Assembly: GCF_004354015.1 (NCBI RefSeq)
Contig: NZ_SMRU01000002.1
Coordinates: 62,001 to 126,000, forward strand
Direction of reading: 5' to 3'
Length of the DNA: 64,000 bases
Source of the DNA: Arthrobacter terricola
GTDB taxonomy: Bacteria; Actinomycetota; Actinomycetes; Actinomycetales; Micrococcaceae
In this document: piece after piece, positions 49,105 to 58,849 of the stretch
Layout of the letters: each line of letters starts with the position of its first letter
Numbering within the stretch: position 1 is the first letter of the stretch
The notes under the pieces: model-generated
Databases searched by the model: none
Told to the model about the DNA's origin: nothing
The model's input: only the letters and a program-made list of their open reading frames with translations
Program-made: the position numbers and the translations under genes

Positions 49105-50705
49105 GCACGCACCGCGGCCATCAGTTGGGCGATTTCGCCGTCGACCGGCGGATGCTCCTGGTGGCGGCCCTCGCGATCCCGGTCGGGGCGCTCGGGGCAC
49201 TTGCGGCCTGGGCGCTCTTGGGCCTGATCGGGCTTGCCACAAATCTCTTCTTCTTCGGCCGCCTCTCGACAAGCCTTGTGGCCGTGGGCAGCGGACATCC
49301 GTGGTGGCAAGTGCTCACCTTGCCCGTCGCCGGCGGACTCGTGATTGGCCTCATGGCCCGGTTCGGCTCGGAGAAGATCCGCGGCCATGGAATGCCCGAG
49401 GCCATCGAATCCATCCTGATTGGCGGCAGCCGGATCGCTCCGAAGGTCGCCGTCCTCAAGCCGGTCTCGGCCGCCATCAGCATCGGCTCGGGAGGGCCCT
49501 TCGGTGCCGAAGGGCCCATCATCATGACGGGCGGCGCGATCGGCTCTATTCTCGCCCAGCACCTCCACCTCACCGCGGACGAGCGCAAGACGCTGCTCGT
49601 GGCGGGAGCGGCGTCCGGCATGGCCGCGACGTTCAACTCGCCCCTCGCCGCCGTGTTGCTCGCCGTCGAGCTGCTTTTGTTCGAATGGCGTCCTCGCAGC
49701 TTCATACCCGTGGCTGCCGGGGTCGCGGTCGCGACCGTGGTGCGCGGCGTAATCCTCGGCACCGCACCGATCTTCCCGGTCTCGACCTCCGGATTGCACT
49801 TGACGCCCGGCATCGAGGCGCTGGCCGCCGTCGTCGGCATCTCCGGCGCGATCGTCGCCGCCGGAGCAACCTGGCTCGTGTACCGGGCAGAGGACGCGTT
49901 CTCCCGGCTGCCCATCCACTGGATGTGGTGGCCCGCCATCGGCGGACTCATCATCGGCGCAGGCGGTCTCATCGAACCCCGCGCCCTCGGCGTCGGCTAC
50001 GACGTGATCGATCAACTGCTGACGGGGCACGCGACGACAGGGCTCATCATCGGCATCCTCGTGGTCAAGACACTCATCTGGTCGCTGTCCCTGGGCAGCG
50101 GGACCTCCGGCGGTGTGCTCGCTCCGATCTTCATGATCGGCGCGGCACTCGGCGCAGCGGCGGGCCTCGTTCTGCCGGACGTCATCCCGGGGTTCTGGGC
50201 ATTGCTCGGGCTCACCGCCGTCGTCGGAGGCGTCATGCGCTCGCCCCTCACCGGCGTGATCTTCACTCTCGAGCTGACCAATGCCTGGGCTGTCGCACTC
50301 CCGCTGCTCATCGCCTCGGTGGTTGCCTACGGCGCTTCCGTCCTGTTCCTTCGACGTTCGGTACTCACCGAGAAGATCGCGCGCCGCGGACTCCACCTGA
50401 CCCGCGACTACACGACCGATCCGCTCGAGACGTTCTTCTGCGAGGACGTCATGCGCGCACCGGCCGCTGACCTCACCGAGGCAACGCCAGTGCTCCATCC
50501 GCGGGAAACACTCCGTCACGCCGCATACGTCCTCGCCCGGACCGGCGCGCCCGAAGCTGCGGTAGTGAACGACGACGGCGCGTGCCTTGGGCTCATCGGC
50601 CCATCTGATTTGCTCGTGGCCAGGCTGCACGACCTCACCGAGGCGACCGACCGGGACCGCTCGCTCCGCTACCTCACCCGGGTGGGAATGCAAGGCAGCA
50701 AATGA
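49101..50705 (+). CDS. ClC chloride channel/transporter with CBS-type tail
   Basis: 534 residues from GTG 49101. Selectivity-filter motifs are GHGMPEA (helix D, where E. coli ClcA has GSGIPE), then GSGGPFGAEGP with the gating Glu near residue 136 (GREGP in ClcA), and GTSGGVLAPIFMIGA. The C-terminal ~80 residues (EDVMRAPAADL, LGLIGPSDLLVARL) are a CBS-like pair. It moves Cl- across the membrane, perhaps with H+. The Ser-to-His and Arg-to-Ala changes are seen in a ClC subfamily. Confidence 0.9.
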   Translation: MSTHRGHQLGDFAVDRRMLLVAALAIPVGALGALAAWALLGLIGLATNLFFFGRLSTSLVAVGSGHPWWQVLTLPVAGGLVIGLMARFGSEKIRGHGMPEAIESILIGGSRIAPKVAVLKPVSAAISIGSGGPFGAEGPIIMTGGAIGSILAQHLHLTADERKTLLVAGAASGMAATFNSPLAAVLLAVELLLFEWRPRSFIPVAAGVAVATVVRGVILGTAPIFPVSTSGLHLTPGIEALAAVVGISGAIVAAGATWLVYRAEDAFSRLPIHWMWWPAIGGLIIGAGGLIEPRALGVGYDVIDQLLTGHATTGLIIGILVVKTLIWSLSLGSGTSGGVLAPIFMIGAALGAAAGLVLPDVIPGFWALLGLTAVVGGVMRSPLTGVIFTLELTNAWAVALPLLIASVVAYGASVLFLRRSVLTEKIARRGLHLTRDYTTDPLETFFCEDVMRAPAADLTEATPVLHPRETLRHAAYVLARTGAPEAAVVNDDGACLGLIGPSDLLVARLHDLTEATDRDRSLRYLTRVGMQGSK

Positions 50706-50924
50706 TCGACGGCACCTACGCGAACTTCGCCAGCGGGCTGGCCACCCTGATCATGCGCACCCCTTCCTGCAAACACCCGATTTTGAGAAACCGCAGACGA
50801 CCCGGCCCACCCGGGCCCGGATCGCCCGGAATTCCCCTCAGAACCCCTTCTCACTCAAATAACGCACCACCGGCTTCTGCGGCCGCACGGTTTTGCGGGA
50901 CAGGGTGATGGGAGCCTCGCATAG

Positions 50925-51020
50925 ATGCCCGCACGAAGGACATATGATGCCGCGTTCCATGAGGAATCGGTTCGGCTGGTTTTGTCCTCGAACCGGCCGG
51001 TGAAGCAACTCGCCGAGGAG
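50925..51020 (+). pseudogene. IS3-family OrfA N-terminal fragment
   Basis: MPARRTYDAAFHEESVRLVL then SSNRPVKQLAEE is the start of an IS3 transposase OrfA helix-turn-helix. It stops being homologous after ~32 residues and runs on in frame into the serine recombinase gene. No matching OrfB is present. Confidence 0.75.
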
Positions 51021-51023
51021 ATG

Positions 51024-51938
51024 ATGAGCAGCGGGCCCGGAACCACCGTCCCATCCGACGCCGATGAGATCGAGCGGCACCCGTGCCCCCACTGCCACGT
51101 CCAGCCGGGCTCGCCGTGCCGGTCCCGCTCCGGTGCCGTTGCCTCGACCTACCACACCGGCCGGTTCACCAAAGTCCCCCGCCTGGCGAAGGAGCTGCGT
51201 ATGCCGACACCGGCCGGCCGGGGACCGGGCCAGCCCTGGAGACCGGGCACCCCGCCGCCGGCACCAATCCCCGCCGACACCCCTGGCGCGGACATACGCG
51301 TCGGTTACGCCCGCTGTTCCCACCACCTGACCCAGGAACTCCAGCCCCAACTCGACGCACTGGCCGCGCACGGCATTCCGCGCGAAAAGATCTTCGCCGA
51401 GAAGGTCTCCAGCCACCTGCGGGTGCGTCCGAAGTTCGAAGCCGCGCTGCAGGCAGCCCGGAAGATCAAGGCCCACGCCCCGCACTGCCGGGTCATCTTC
51501 ACCGTCTACGGGATGAAACGACTGGGGCGGGATTCCGCCGAGCTGACCGCGCTGGCCGATCACCTCAGCGCACACGGCATCGCCATGGAGATCCTCGCCG
51601 GGCCACTCACCGGGATCTACGACCCGGCCGGCACCGGCCGGGTGCTGTTCGCGTTCTTCGCCGCGATGGCCGAAACCGAACGCGAGAACATCCGCGAAGC
51701 CACCCTCGAAGGCCTCAACCCGGCCAGCAGGAAAAACCACGGAGGCCGGCCCCCGGTCATTACCGAGGACATGCTTCACACCCTGCTGCGCCGCCGCGCG
51801 AACGGCGAGTCCCTCCACGACATCCGCCTCGACCTGATCATCCCCGCCGGCAAACACAAAGGCCGCAACCCCAGCATGGCCAGCATCTACCGGGCGCTCA
51901 GAGCACGAGAGACGTCTGGCCCACCCGCAAGCCGTTGA
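51024..51938 (+). CDS. serine recombinase with N-terminal zinc motif
   Basis: About 304 residues. ATG 51024 (MSSGPGTTVPSDADEIERHP) is favoured as native start, since the longer frame is an IS3 remnant. A CxxC...C motif, CPHCHVQPGSPCRSRSG, with HTGRF (residues ~17-45) is a small zinc-binding fold of mobile elements. IRVGYARCSHHLTQELQPQL holds the catalytic Ser near residue 100, FAAMAETERENIREATLEGL follows, and a C-terminal HTH (RRRANGESLHDIRL) ends it. It may still be active. The zinc motif is not usual in resolvases. Confidence 0.82.
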   Translation: MSSGPGTTVPSDADEIERHPCPHCHVQPGSPCRSRSGAVASTYHTGRFTKVPRLAKELRMPTPAGRGPGQPWRPGTPPPAPIPADTPGADIRVGYARCSHHLTQELQPQLDALAAHGIPREKIFAEKVSSHLRVRPKFEAALQAARKIKAHAPHCRVIFTVYGMKRLGRDSAELTALADHLSAHGIAMEILAGPLTGIYDPAGTGRVLFAFFAAMAETERENIREATLEGLNPASRKNHGGRPPVITEDMLHTLLRRRANGESLHDIRLDLIIPAGKHKGRNPSMASIYRALRARETSGPPASR

Positions 51939-52371
51939 CCAGACCCACCCCGACGTCGCCACGCACCCGCCGGTCACCTGACGCGACTGAACGGCCGGGT
52001 CACCCCGGACTTTCTCGAGAACAGGAATGCATCTTCTTCAACCAGCGTCCACGCATGAATGAGCTCACTGCTCAGACCGAAACCCATAGGCCAAACTCAA
52101 CCACACCTAGATTGCCCCTCGGGACACGCTCAGGAGCACTGGGCCTCCAAGGCCAGCTGGTCCCCCAATCCGGAACCCAAACCTGAACTCCGCCGATGTC
52201 CGATCCTTCCTCTTCCGGGCCGCCCCGGATCATGGTTGTTTCGAAGCCACCAAGGCAGCTCAGTGGAGTCCTGCGCGAGCGGAACTAATGAGGGCCTTGA
52301 CCGCTCCCCACGACGGGCACAGACTGACACTGCCCAAGGCCATGGGACCGGGGCGCGTGAAAGGACACAAA
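51939..52371. other. intergenic before a UspA gene
   Basis: About 430 bases with no gene or repeat that I can support. AAAGGACACAAA precedes ATG 52372. Confidence 0.4.
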
Positions 52372-52794
52372 ATGGACGCTTCCGGTACATACCTGATCGT
52401 GGTCGGCGTAGACGGTTCCCAACAGTCCCTCTCCGCCCTTCGCTGGGCCGTGGACGAAGCGCGCTTGCGCCGCGGAAAGGTCCGGGTTATCACTGCCTGG
52501 CACTATCCGTCTGTGCCGTCCACGGTGGAAGACAGCGGTACCAACGACTCCTTTCATTCCGCTGAACGTGTCCAGGCGGACGCGCTGAAAACCGTCAACG
52601 CCGAAGGGGTGGACCTCGCGGGATTGCTCGTTCGAGATCTCCCATCCATGGCGCTGCTGGACGCAGCCAAAGACGCGGACCTGCTCATAGTGGGATCCCG
52701 CGGACACGGAGGGTTCTCCGGGCTTCTGCTCGGATCAGTCTCCAGCCAGGTCGCCCACCATGCGCCCTGCCCCGTCCTGATCTTCCGGCACTGA
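52372..52794 (+). CDS. universal stress protein (UspA), single domain
   Basis: 140 residues. LIVVGVDGSQQSLSALRWAV near 10 and IVGSRGHGGFSGLLLGSVSS near 110 with APCPVLIF give a complete single Usp domain with its ATP-binding loop. AGGA upstream of ATG. Only Usp gene of the window on the plus strand. Confidence 0.92.
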   Translation: MDASGTYLIVVGVDGSQQSLSALRWAVDEARLRRGKVRVITAWHYPSVPSTVEDSGTNDSFHSAERVQADALKTVNAEGVDLAGLLVRDLPSMALLDAAKDADLLIVGSRGHGGFSGLLLGSVSSQVAHHAPCPVLIFRH

Positions 52795-52858
52795 TTGTCC
52801 GATCCAGGAGCGGTGCATCTACTCGGAGTCCGTAACCCGCAGGTGTCACCGCTAACGG

Positions 52859-53110
52859 TTACGAGCGCGGGCTCGCATTCGGGGAGCGGCGTACCCACCA
52901 GACCGCGGCGCAGATCTCGATGGCTCCGACCAAGCGTGTCAGCCCGGGCCGACTGGCGAAGAAAGTGACGAGGTCCCGCCACCATTGCGGCCCGCAGATC
53001 CAGGTCTTCATGTGTTCGGCCGGCATGAGCAGAGCCAGTGCCCCGTCACCGATCATTGCCACTGCCGTCAGATCGACGAGTCGGCGCTCGAATGAACTGT
53101 TGTCGTTCAT
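52859..53110 (-). CDS. small membrane protein
   Basis: 83 residues: LVDLTAVAMIGDGALALLMP then a Trp-rich loop (HMKTWICGPQWWRDLV) and LVGAIEICAAVWWVRRSP, with two probable membrane segments. Function unknown. A partial second copy of its C-terminal half lies at 59318-59430. Confidence 0.7.
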   Translation of the reverse strand: MNDNSSFERRLVDLTAVAMIGDGALALLMPAEHMKTWICGPQWWRDLVTFFASRPGLTRLVGAIEICAAVWWVRRSPNASPRS

Positions 53111-53339
53111 TCAGTCAAGCTACCTCCATCGGCAGGCACTGTCTACGCGGTGACCCGACTCCCCGGAATCAGGGCGAGGGCTCCCAAGCATCATCCGGCG
53201 GAGTCTGTGTGAGTGAATCGGTGGGGGGACGCGGATCCTCATGGAGTACCGGGGGCCGGGACCCGGGTCCCGGAACGCCATTTGGCGGACCGCGGGTTCG
53301 CGACCCGGCGGCGCGTTCCGGTAGTCATCGGCCCCGGCT

Positions 53340-53700
53340 GAGCATCGCCGCGGGTGGTTGCGGGAACGGGGTGTTACTGAACTCCGGGGTTGCTGCGTCC
53401 ATGAACCGTCCCCATTGGCCGCCGGCGAGGTCGGCCCCGTCGACCCCTGCATAGTATCTTCCGTTGATGGTGATGTTCGGGTTTTGCCCCATTGCGGGCC
53501 GGTGCCTTTGTAGCTGCCGAACCAGGACGCGGTGGCGATGCTGGCTCTGGCCGGGGAGCAAGTTCCGGAAGCCATGAGGCGCTCGTCCGCCCGGGCCTGT
53601 GCCGACGTGCCCGCTGGCGGCTACCTGGTGCTAGTCGTGGCGGTCCTGCCACCCCGGGCAGACCTGCTGACGGCGCCCACGCAGTCACGTAGATCGGCGC
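53340..53700 (-). pseudogene. penicillin-binding protein C-terminal fragment
   Basis: The minus-strand frames read ASWFGSYKGTGPQWGK, then ITINGRYYAGVDGADLAGGQ and WGRFMDAATP. These are the C-terminal end of bifunctional penicillin-binding proteins (typically NITIDGxxYxxVYGATLAAPIWKxYMDAA). Parts are in different frames, and the transpeptidase domain is absent. A decayed fragment. Confidence 0.6.
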
Positions 53701-53785
53701 ATGGACGTTGCCTTTGTCTTTGACGGTGCCTTGCTGAGCGCGATGGATTGCCTTGCTTCGCCGTCATGTACCAGTGGTTCACGCC

Positions 53786-54247
53786 TCAGGAGGCCCCGGA
53801 CCGGACGACAAGCACCGGACACTGCGCGTGGCTGAGGACCTGGCTGGAAACCGAGCCGAGATGCAGTCCGGGAAATCCGCCGTGCCCGCGGGAGCCGATG
53901 ACGATGAGATCCGCGTCCCGGGCGGCGTCGAGTATCGCCGATGCCGGCGAAACGTTGTGGACAACCTGGCCCGTGGCGGCCGTTCTCTCACCGGCTGCGG
54001 TCTTCAGGGCCTCAGCCTGAAGCGTCTCCGCGATGTGCTGCGGGGAATCTTCGGCCGCGATTTCACCCGCCGCCGTTTCCATCACGGCCGGATACCAGGC
54101 CATCAGAGGCTGGGTCCACGCTGTGACCAGGCGGAGTTGCCCGTCGCGTTGGCGGGCCTCGTCTATCGCCCAGTTCAATGCTGTTTGAGAATGTTCGGAA
54201 CCGTCAAAACCAACCACAATCACGAATGAGCTCTTACTGGTCATCAT
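53786..54247 (-). CDS. universal stress protein (UspA)
   Basis: 153 residues. FVIVVGFDGSEHSQTALNWA near 10, VIGSRGHGGFPGLHLGSVSS near 118 and AQCPVLVVRSG. The ATP-binding loop is complete. AAAGGAAAGAGAA precedes ATG 54247. Divergent from the permease gene at 54374. Confidence 0.92.
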   Translation of the reverse strand: MMTSKSSFVIVVGFDGSEHSQTALNWAIDEARQRDGQLRLVTAWTQPLMAWYPAVMETAAGEIAAEDSPQHIAETLQAEALKTAAGERTAATGQVVHNVSPASAILDAARDADLIVIGSRGHGGFPGLHLGSVSSQVLSHAQCPVLVVRSGAS

Positions 54248-54373
54248 TTCTCTTTCCTTTCACCGGCCTCAAGAGCATCCTAGCCTTCACAGGCCACGCC
54301 GTTCAGATTCAGTGCTACGGCAGGCGCAGGCGCAATAGCCTGCCGTCACTGTCATAGGAATTGGGCGCACCAA

Positions 54374-55720
54374 ATGATTAGCGAATCTCCGACACCCAAA
54401 GCGGCGTTCCACCCCAGAACAGCCGCGCACCGGGACAAAGGACTCGGCAAGCTGCGCCTGCGTGATGCGGCGGCGATGGCGGTCGGAGGAATGATCGGCG
54501 GCGGCATCTTCAGCGTCCTGGGTGTGACTGTCGCACTCGCCGGGCACCTCGCCGTCGGAAGCTTCATCATCGGTGGAGCCATCGCCATGGTGACCGCGCA
54601 TTCCTTCGCGGCACTCTCCATCCGGGCCGGGCGCTCGGGCGGCCTCTTCGTTTACCTGCACAATGCAGGGTATCCGCGCACCGGCTCCTACATTTCATGG
54701 CTGCTGATGTTTGGTTATCTGATCGCGCTTGCGGTCTACGGGTTCACATTCGGCCACTACGCGGCGCACGCTTTCGGTCTACCGGGTGCGTTCGCGAACG
54801 GATTCGCGGCCCTGATCCTGTTGGTGTTTCTGGGGATCAACCTTCGCGGTGTCGGCGCGTCGGCACTGTCGGAAGACGTCGTGGTCCTCATCAAGGTCGC
54901 CGTCTTGGCCCTGATCTCCGCCATCGGGTTTGCGCATTTCTCCCCCGAGCGGCTTGCCCCGCCCGATGACAAGGGTCTGGCCGGTGTCATCATCGCCTCG
55001 GCATCAATTTTCGTCGCCTATGAAGGGTTCGAACTGCTCTGCTACGACTACGACGACCTCCTCAAACCGCGCTGGACGCTGCCACGGGCACTATACCTCT
55101 CGGTCGCGATGGTCACGCTGGTCTACGTCACCGTGACGATCGGCTCCCAAATGCTTGTCAGCGACAGTGTCATCGTCGCGCAAAAGGAAGTGGCATTTGC
55201 CGCGGCGGGCCAGGCGGCCCTGGGGCCTGCCGGGTACTGGATCGCGAGCCTCGGGGCGCTTCTGGCGGCGAGTTCGGCGATCAACGCCACCTTGTTCTCG
55301 ACGGCGCGCCAGATGCACGAGATCGCGCTGGCGAAGGAGCTGCCGGCGGTGTTCGCAAGAAGCCGGGCAGGCCTGCCCGTCCCCGCCCTCGTCTTCCTGG
55401 CGGTCTTCGGAGCATCCTTTGCCATGCTGCCGGACATCACGGCCCTCCTGACCTTCGGTTCGGCGGTCTTCCTCGCAGTCTTCGGAGCCACGAACCTCCT
55501 GGCCTGCCTGGTCCTGTCGGGGTTCTGGCCACGACTGTTCAGCGGTACCGGGTTTCTGGCCTGCCTCGGCGCACTGGTTGTCCTGGTAGTCCAACTCATC
55601 CTCCACGACCAGGCAACGTTACTGCTCATCGGCGGGTCCATGGCGACGGTGTCCGCCCTGCGGCTCGCCTTTGCCTGGCACCGGAAACGGAACCCGCCGA
55701 ACGGTGCGGCGGCCGCGTAG
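54374..55720 (+). CDS. APC-family amino acid permease
   Basis: 448 residues with about twelve membrane helices. LRDAAAMAVGGMIGGGIFSV near 28 is the substrate-binding GxG motif of APC transporters. FVAYEGFELLCYDYDDLLKP and AINATLFSTARQMHEIALAK are the mid- and late-family motifs. It imports an amino acid or related amine; the specific substrate is open. Confidence 0.9.
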   Translation: MISESPTPKAAFHPRTAAHRDKGLGKLRLRDAAAMAVGGMIGGGIFSVLGVTVALAGHLAVGSFIIGGAIAMVTAHSFAALSIRAGRSGGLFVYLHNAGYPRTGSYISWLLMFGYLIALAVYGFTFGHYAAHAFGLPGAFANGFAALILLVFLGINLRGVGASALSEDVVVLIKVAVLALISAIGFAHFSPERLAPPDDKGLAGVIIASASIFVAYEGFELLCYDYDDLLKPRWTLPRALYLSVAMVTLVYVTVTIGSQMLVSDSVIVAQKEVAFAAAGQAALGPAGYWIASLGALLAASSAINATLFSTARQMHEIALAKELPAVFARSRAGLPVPALVFLAVFGASFAMLPDITALLTFGSAVFLAVFGATNLLACLVLSGFWPRLFSGTGFLACLGALVVLVVQLILHDQATLLLIGGSMATVSALRLAFAWHRKRNPPNGAAAA

Positions 55721-55775
55721 GACAGGGCCTGGCTTCCGCACGCCAGCAGCGGCGCCGGGAGCTGGCATTCTGGAT

Positions 55776-55960
55776 CTTAGGGGTAAAGCACGCGTCGTCG
55801 ACGGTCTGCTCGAAGGCGACGGACGGCCCGCCGGGACTGTCGCACATCGGCATCAGGAACCCGATCGAACCTTTCTTTCCAGACTGCGGCATAGGCCCCG
55901 GCTCATTGGGTGAGCACGCCGTCCACGTCGAACACGCACGGGCCGCACCCGGCCCGGCAG
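55776..55960 (-). pseudogene. HAD beta-phosphoglucomutase-like fragment
   Basis: The minus-strand reads CVFDVDGVLTQ, an in-frame TGA, AGAYAAVWKERFDR. This matches the first motif of the intact HAD protein at 35676-36482 (CLFDLDGVLT...AAAWKEMFDA). The rest is lost. A decayed paralogue next to the H+-ATPase gene. Confidence 0.65.
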
Positions 55961-56061
55961 ACCCAAGGCACGGATCGCGTTCCACTCGCCATCGCTTCCG
56001 GGCGCCCGCCTCGCCGATCCCCGGGTGGAAGCAACGATCCTGGCTTCTGGCCGCGGGTCCG

Positions 56062-58575
56062 TCATCGACCCACCGCCATGCTGCTGGGGCCACGATCGAA
56101 GCGATGGGCTGGGGCGGGGTCCAGGATGCGGTAGGCGAACAGTTTGATGCGGTCGCTGACCAACGCCCAGATGATCGCGTAGCCCCAGACGAACCCGGCC
56201 CAGCCCCAGCTCAGCGGGTACATGAACAGGCCGTTGACGGCGATCAGGGTCGCGATGATCTGGGTGCCGAGGACGGCGATCCAGAGAATGCGGGCGGGGC
56301 TGATTGACCAGAACGGGCCTCGGGTGCGGGTAAGGAAGATCGTGAGATGCCCGGCGACGGAAAGCATCAGATACATCATGGTCTGCAGCTGGGGCTGGCC
56401 GAGGTGGAAGACGCGATCGCCGAGGTAGAACAGGCCGAACGCGGCGACCGGGCCGATGACGCCCAGGACTGTGGCGATGCCAAGGACGAGGCGCATGTTC
56501 CAGGCCTCTGGCTGGTCCTTGTAGTGGACGTTGTCGTAGGCGATGGACAGGATCGCGCCGTCGTTGAGCAGCGCCAGCATCACGATCATGATCGCGGTGA
56601 CGGGGAAGAAGTTGAAGATCAGGATCGCCAGCGTCACGAACAGCAGCACGCGCAGCGTCTCAGCGATGCGATAGATCGCATAACTGTTCATGCGTTGGAA
56701 GATCTTGCGGCTTTCCTTGATTGCGTCGATGATCACCGACAGGCCCGGGGCCAACAGCACGATGTCGGCCGCGGCGCGGGCGGCGTCGGTGGCTCCGCTC
56801 ACGGCGATCGCGCAGTCGGCTTTTTTCAAGGCGGGGGCGTCGTTGACACCGTCGCCGGTCATGCCGACGATGTGTCCGCGTTTCTGCAGGACGTCGACAA
56901 TGTGGTACTTGTGCTCGGGAAAGACCTGGGCGAACCCGTCGGCGGTCTCGATCGACTCGGCGACCGCCGGGGTCTCGACCTTCTTCACATCCCCGAGTCC
57001 GGCGGCGTCCAGGATGCCGGTGCCCAGCCCGACCTTCCCGGCGGTCTCTTTCGCGATGGCCAGCGCGTCGCCGGTGACCATCTTGACCGTGACACCCATG
57101 CGCCCGGCGGTCGCGATGGTGGATGCGGCATCCTCGCGGGGCGGGTCGAACAGGGGCAGCACCCCGAGGAAGGCCCACCCGCCGTCCTGGTCGGCGCGGG
57201 CCACCCCGAGGGCCCGGAAGCCGCGTGAGGCGAAGTCGTTGACCGTCGCGTCGACCGCGGAAGTGATCTGCGCGGTGTTGGCGGGCAGCGCCAGGATCAC
57301 CTGGGGGGCGCCTTTGGTCACGGTGAAGGTGGTTCCGTCGGCAGCGGTGACGGTGGCTTCGGTGCGTTTGCCGATCGGGTCGAAGGGCTGAAAGTGCGTG
57401 ACGCGGTAGGGCTCCAGAGCTTTCTTGTCGGGGATGGCGCCGAGGACGGCCAGGTCGATCGGGTCGTCGTTGTCGGCCCGGGAGGCCAGTGCGGCGGCGA
57501 GGATGAGCTGCTCGCCAGTGACGTTCCCGACGGTGAAGGGTTCACCGAGCGTCAGCGCGTTCTGAGTGAGAGTGCCGGTCTTGTCGGCGCAAAGCACGTC
57601 CACGCCGGCGAGTTCTTCGATGGCAACCAGACGGGTCACCACTGCTTGTTTCCTCGCGAGCAGACGCGCGCCGACGGCCATCGTCACCGATAGCACCGTG
57701 GGCATCGCCACCGGGATCGCCGCCACGGTGAGGACAAGCGCGAACTCCAGCGTGGTCAGGATCGGGTCGCCTCGCAGCACGGAGCCGCCGATGATCACCA
57801 GCACGAAGACCGCCGCGAGCACGATCAGGTAGTTGCCGATCTTGAGGACGGCCTTCTGGAAGTGGCTGACGGTGTGGGTGTCCTGGACCAGTTCCGCGGT
57901 CTTGCCGAAGTAGGTGTCCGACCCCGTGGCATACACCAGAGCGCCGATCTCGCCCCGGCGGATGATGGAGCCGGAGAAGACGGCCTCCCCGGCCGCTCTC
58001 GTGGCCGGCAGCGATTCGCCGGTCAGCGCGGACTGATCCACCTCGACCGGATCACCACCCAGCAGCCGCGCATCAGCCGGCACGATGTCGCCCAGGCGGA
58101 GCCGGATCACGTCCCCGGGCACCAGCTCGCGTGCCGCCGACGTGGTCCATTCGCCTTCGCGTCGGACCCGGGCCGTGATCGCCAGCTTCGCTTTCAAGGC
58201 GTCGATGGCGTTGCCGGCCTGGCGCTCTTCCGTGTAGCCGACGATGGCGTTGGCCAGCAGCAACACCAGAATGATGAAGAAATCCGGCCAGTGCCCAACC
58301 GCGCCGGACAGGATCACCGCGACTTCGATCATCCACGGGATCGGGCCCCAGAAGTAGGACAGGAACTTCAGCAGCGGGCTCGTCTTGTGTTCGGAGATCT
58401 CGTTCGGCCCGTACTCCGCCAACCGCTTCCCCGCTTCGGTCTGGCTCAACCCGTCCGGCGAGGTGGCGAGTCGTTTCTCGACCTCCGGCATGGGCAGTGA
58501 CTTCAGGTCGGAGTTCGGCTGCGTCCCGCTCACGTCCGCCTCGGACGGAGTCGGCCCGGTCGTATCAGGGGTCAT
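56062..58575 (-). CDS. plasma-membrane H+-ATPase (P-type, IIIA)
   Basis: 837 residues. TGES lies in ALTGESLPAT near 186. DKTGTLTQNALTL holds the phosphorylated Asp near 330. KGAPQVILAL near 425 and GDGVNDAPALKKADC near 575 are the nucleotide and hinge motifs. Short N- and C-terminal tails and the order of helices fit bacterial proton-exporting ATPases (Pma1-like). It would pump H+ out using ATP, useful in acid or energy stress. It follows the HAD fragment and precedes a repeat-protein gene on the other strand. Confidence 0.93.
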   Translation of the reverse strand: MTPDTTGPTPSEADVSGTQPNSDLKSLPMPEVEKRLATSPDGLSQTEAGKRLAEYGPNEISEHKTSPLLKFLSYFWGPIPWMIEVAVILSGAVGHWPDFFIILVLLLANAIVGYTEERQAGNAIDALKAKLAITARVRREGEWTTSAARELVPGDVIRLRLGDIVPADARLLGGDPVEVDQSALTGESLPATRAAGEAVFSGSIIRRGEIGALVYATGSDTYFGKTAELVQDTHTVSHFQKAVLKIGNYLIVLAAVFVLVIIGGSVLRGDPILTTLEFALVLTVAAIPVAMPTVLSVTMAVGARLLARKQAVVTRLVAIEELAGVDVLCADKTGTLTQNALTLGEPFTVGNVTGEQLILAAALASRADNDDPIDLAVLGAIPDKKALEPYRVTHFQPFDPIGKRTEATVTAADGTTFTVTKGAPQVILALPANTAQITSAVDATVNDFASRGFRALGVARADQDGGWAFLGVLPLFDPPREDAASTIATAGRMGVTVKMVTGDALAIAKETAGKVGLGTGILDAAGLGDVKKVETPAVAESIETADGFAQVFPEHKYHIVDVLQKRGHIVGMTGDGVNDAPALKKADCAIAVSGATDAARAAADIVLLAPGLSVIIDAIKESRKIFQRMNSYAIYRIAETLRVLLFVTLAILIFNFFPVTAIMIVMLALLNDGAILSIAYDNVHYKDQPEAWNMRLVLGIATVLGVIGPVAAFGLFYLGDRVFHLGQPQLQTMMYLMLSVAGHLTIFLTRTRGPFWSISPARILWIAVLGTQIIATLIAVNGLFMYPLSWGWAGFVWGYAIIWALVSDRIKLFAYRILDPAPAHRFDRGPSSMAVGR

Positions 58576-58849
58576 GACGGGGATTCACCTCCTCGAGGTC
58601 AGCAGCCGGTACGCCGGCCGGGCCTGCCGGCCCGGAGCGCCGACAGGACTGAATCGGTCCAGAATATTCAATCGTGCCATCGCACCTCCCGGGGGAACAT
58701 CCTCCGGACCAAAGTCTATGCCCGGAGGATCTCGTTTGACGGGCGCTCACGGAACATGGCCCGCGTCAGCGACTATTTCCGTTCTTTTGGCCTCGCTAGA
58801 ATTGGAACCGCCGGGAAGACCTCTCAGCGGATTGCGTGGAGGCGAGATC

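Noticed and set aside
48039-50693. 884-codon open frame antisense to the MarR and ClC genes
   Set aside because: It mirrors high-GC codon use of the sense genes; its translation (many Asp/Glu/Gly/Arg runs) shows no family, whereas the sense frames are clear ClC and MarR.
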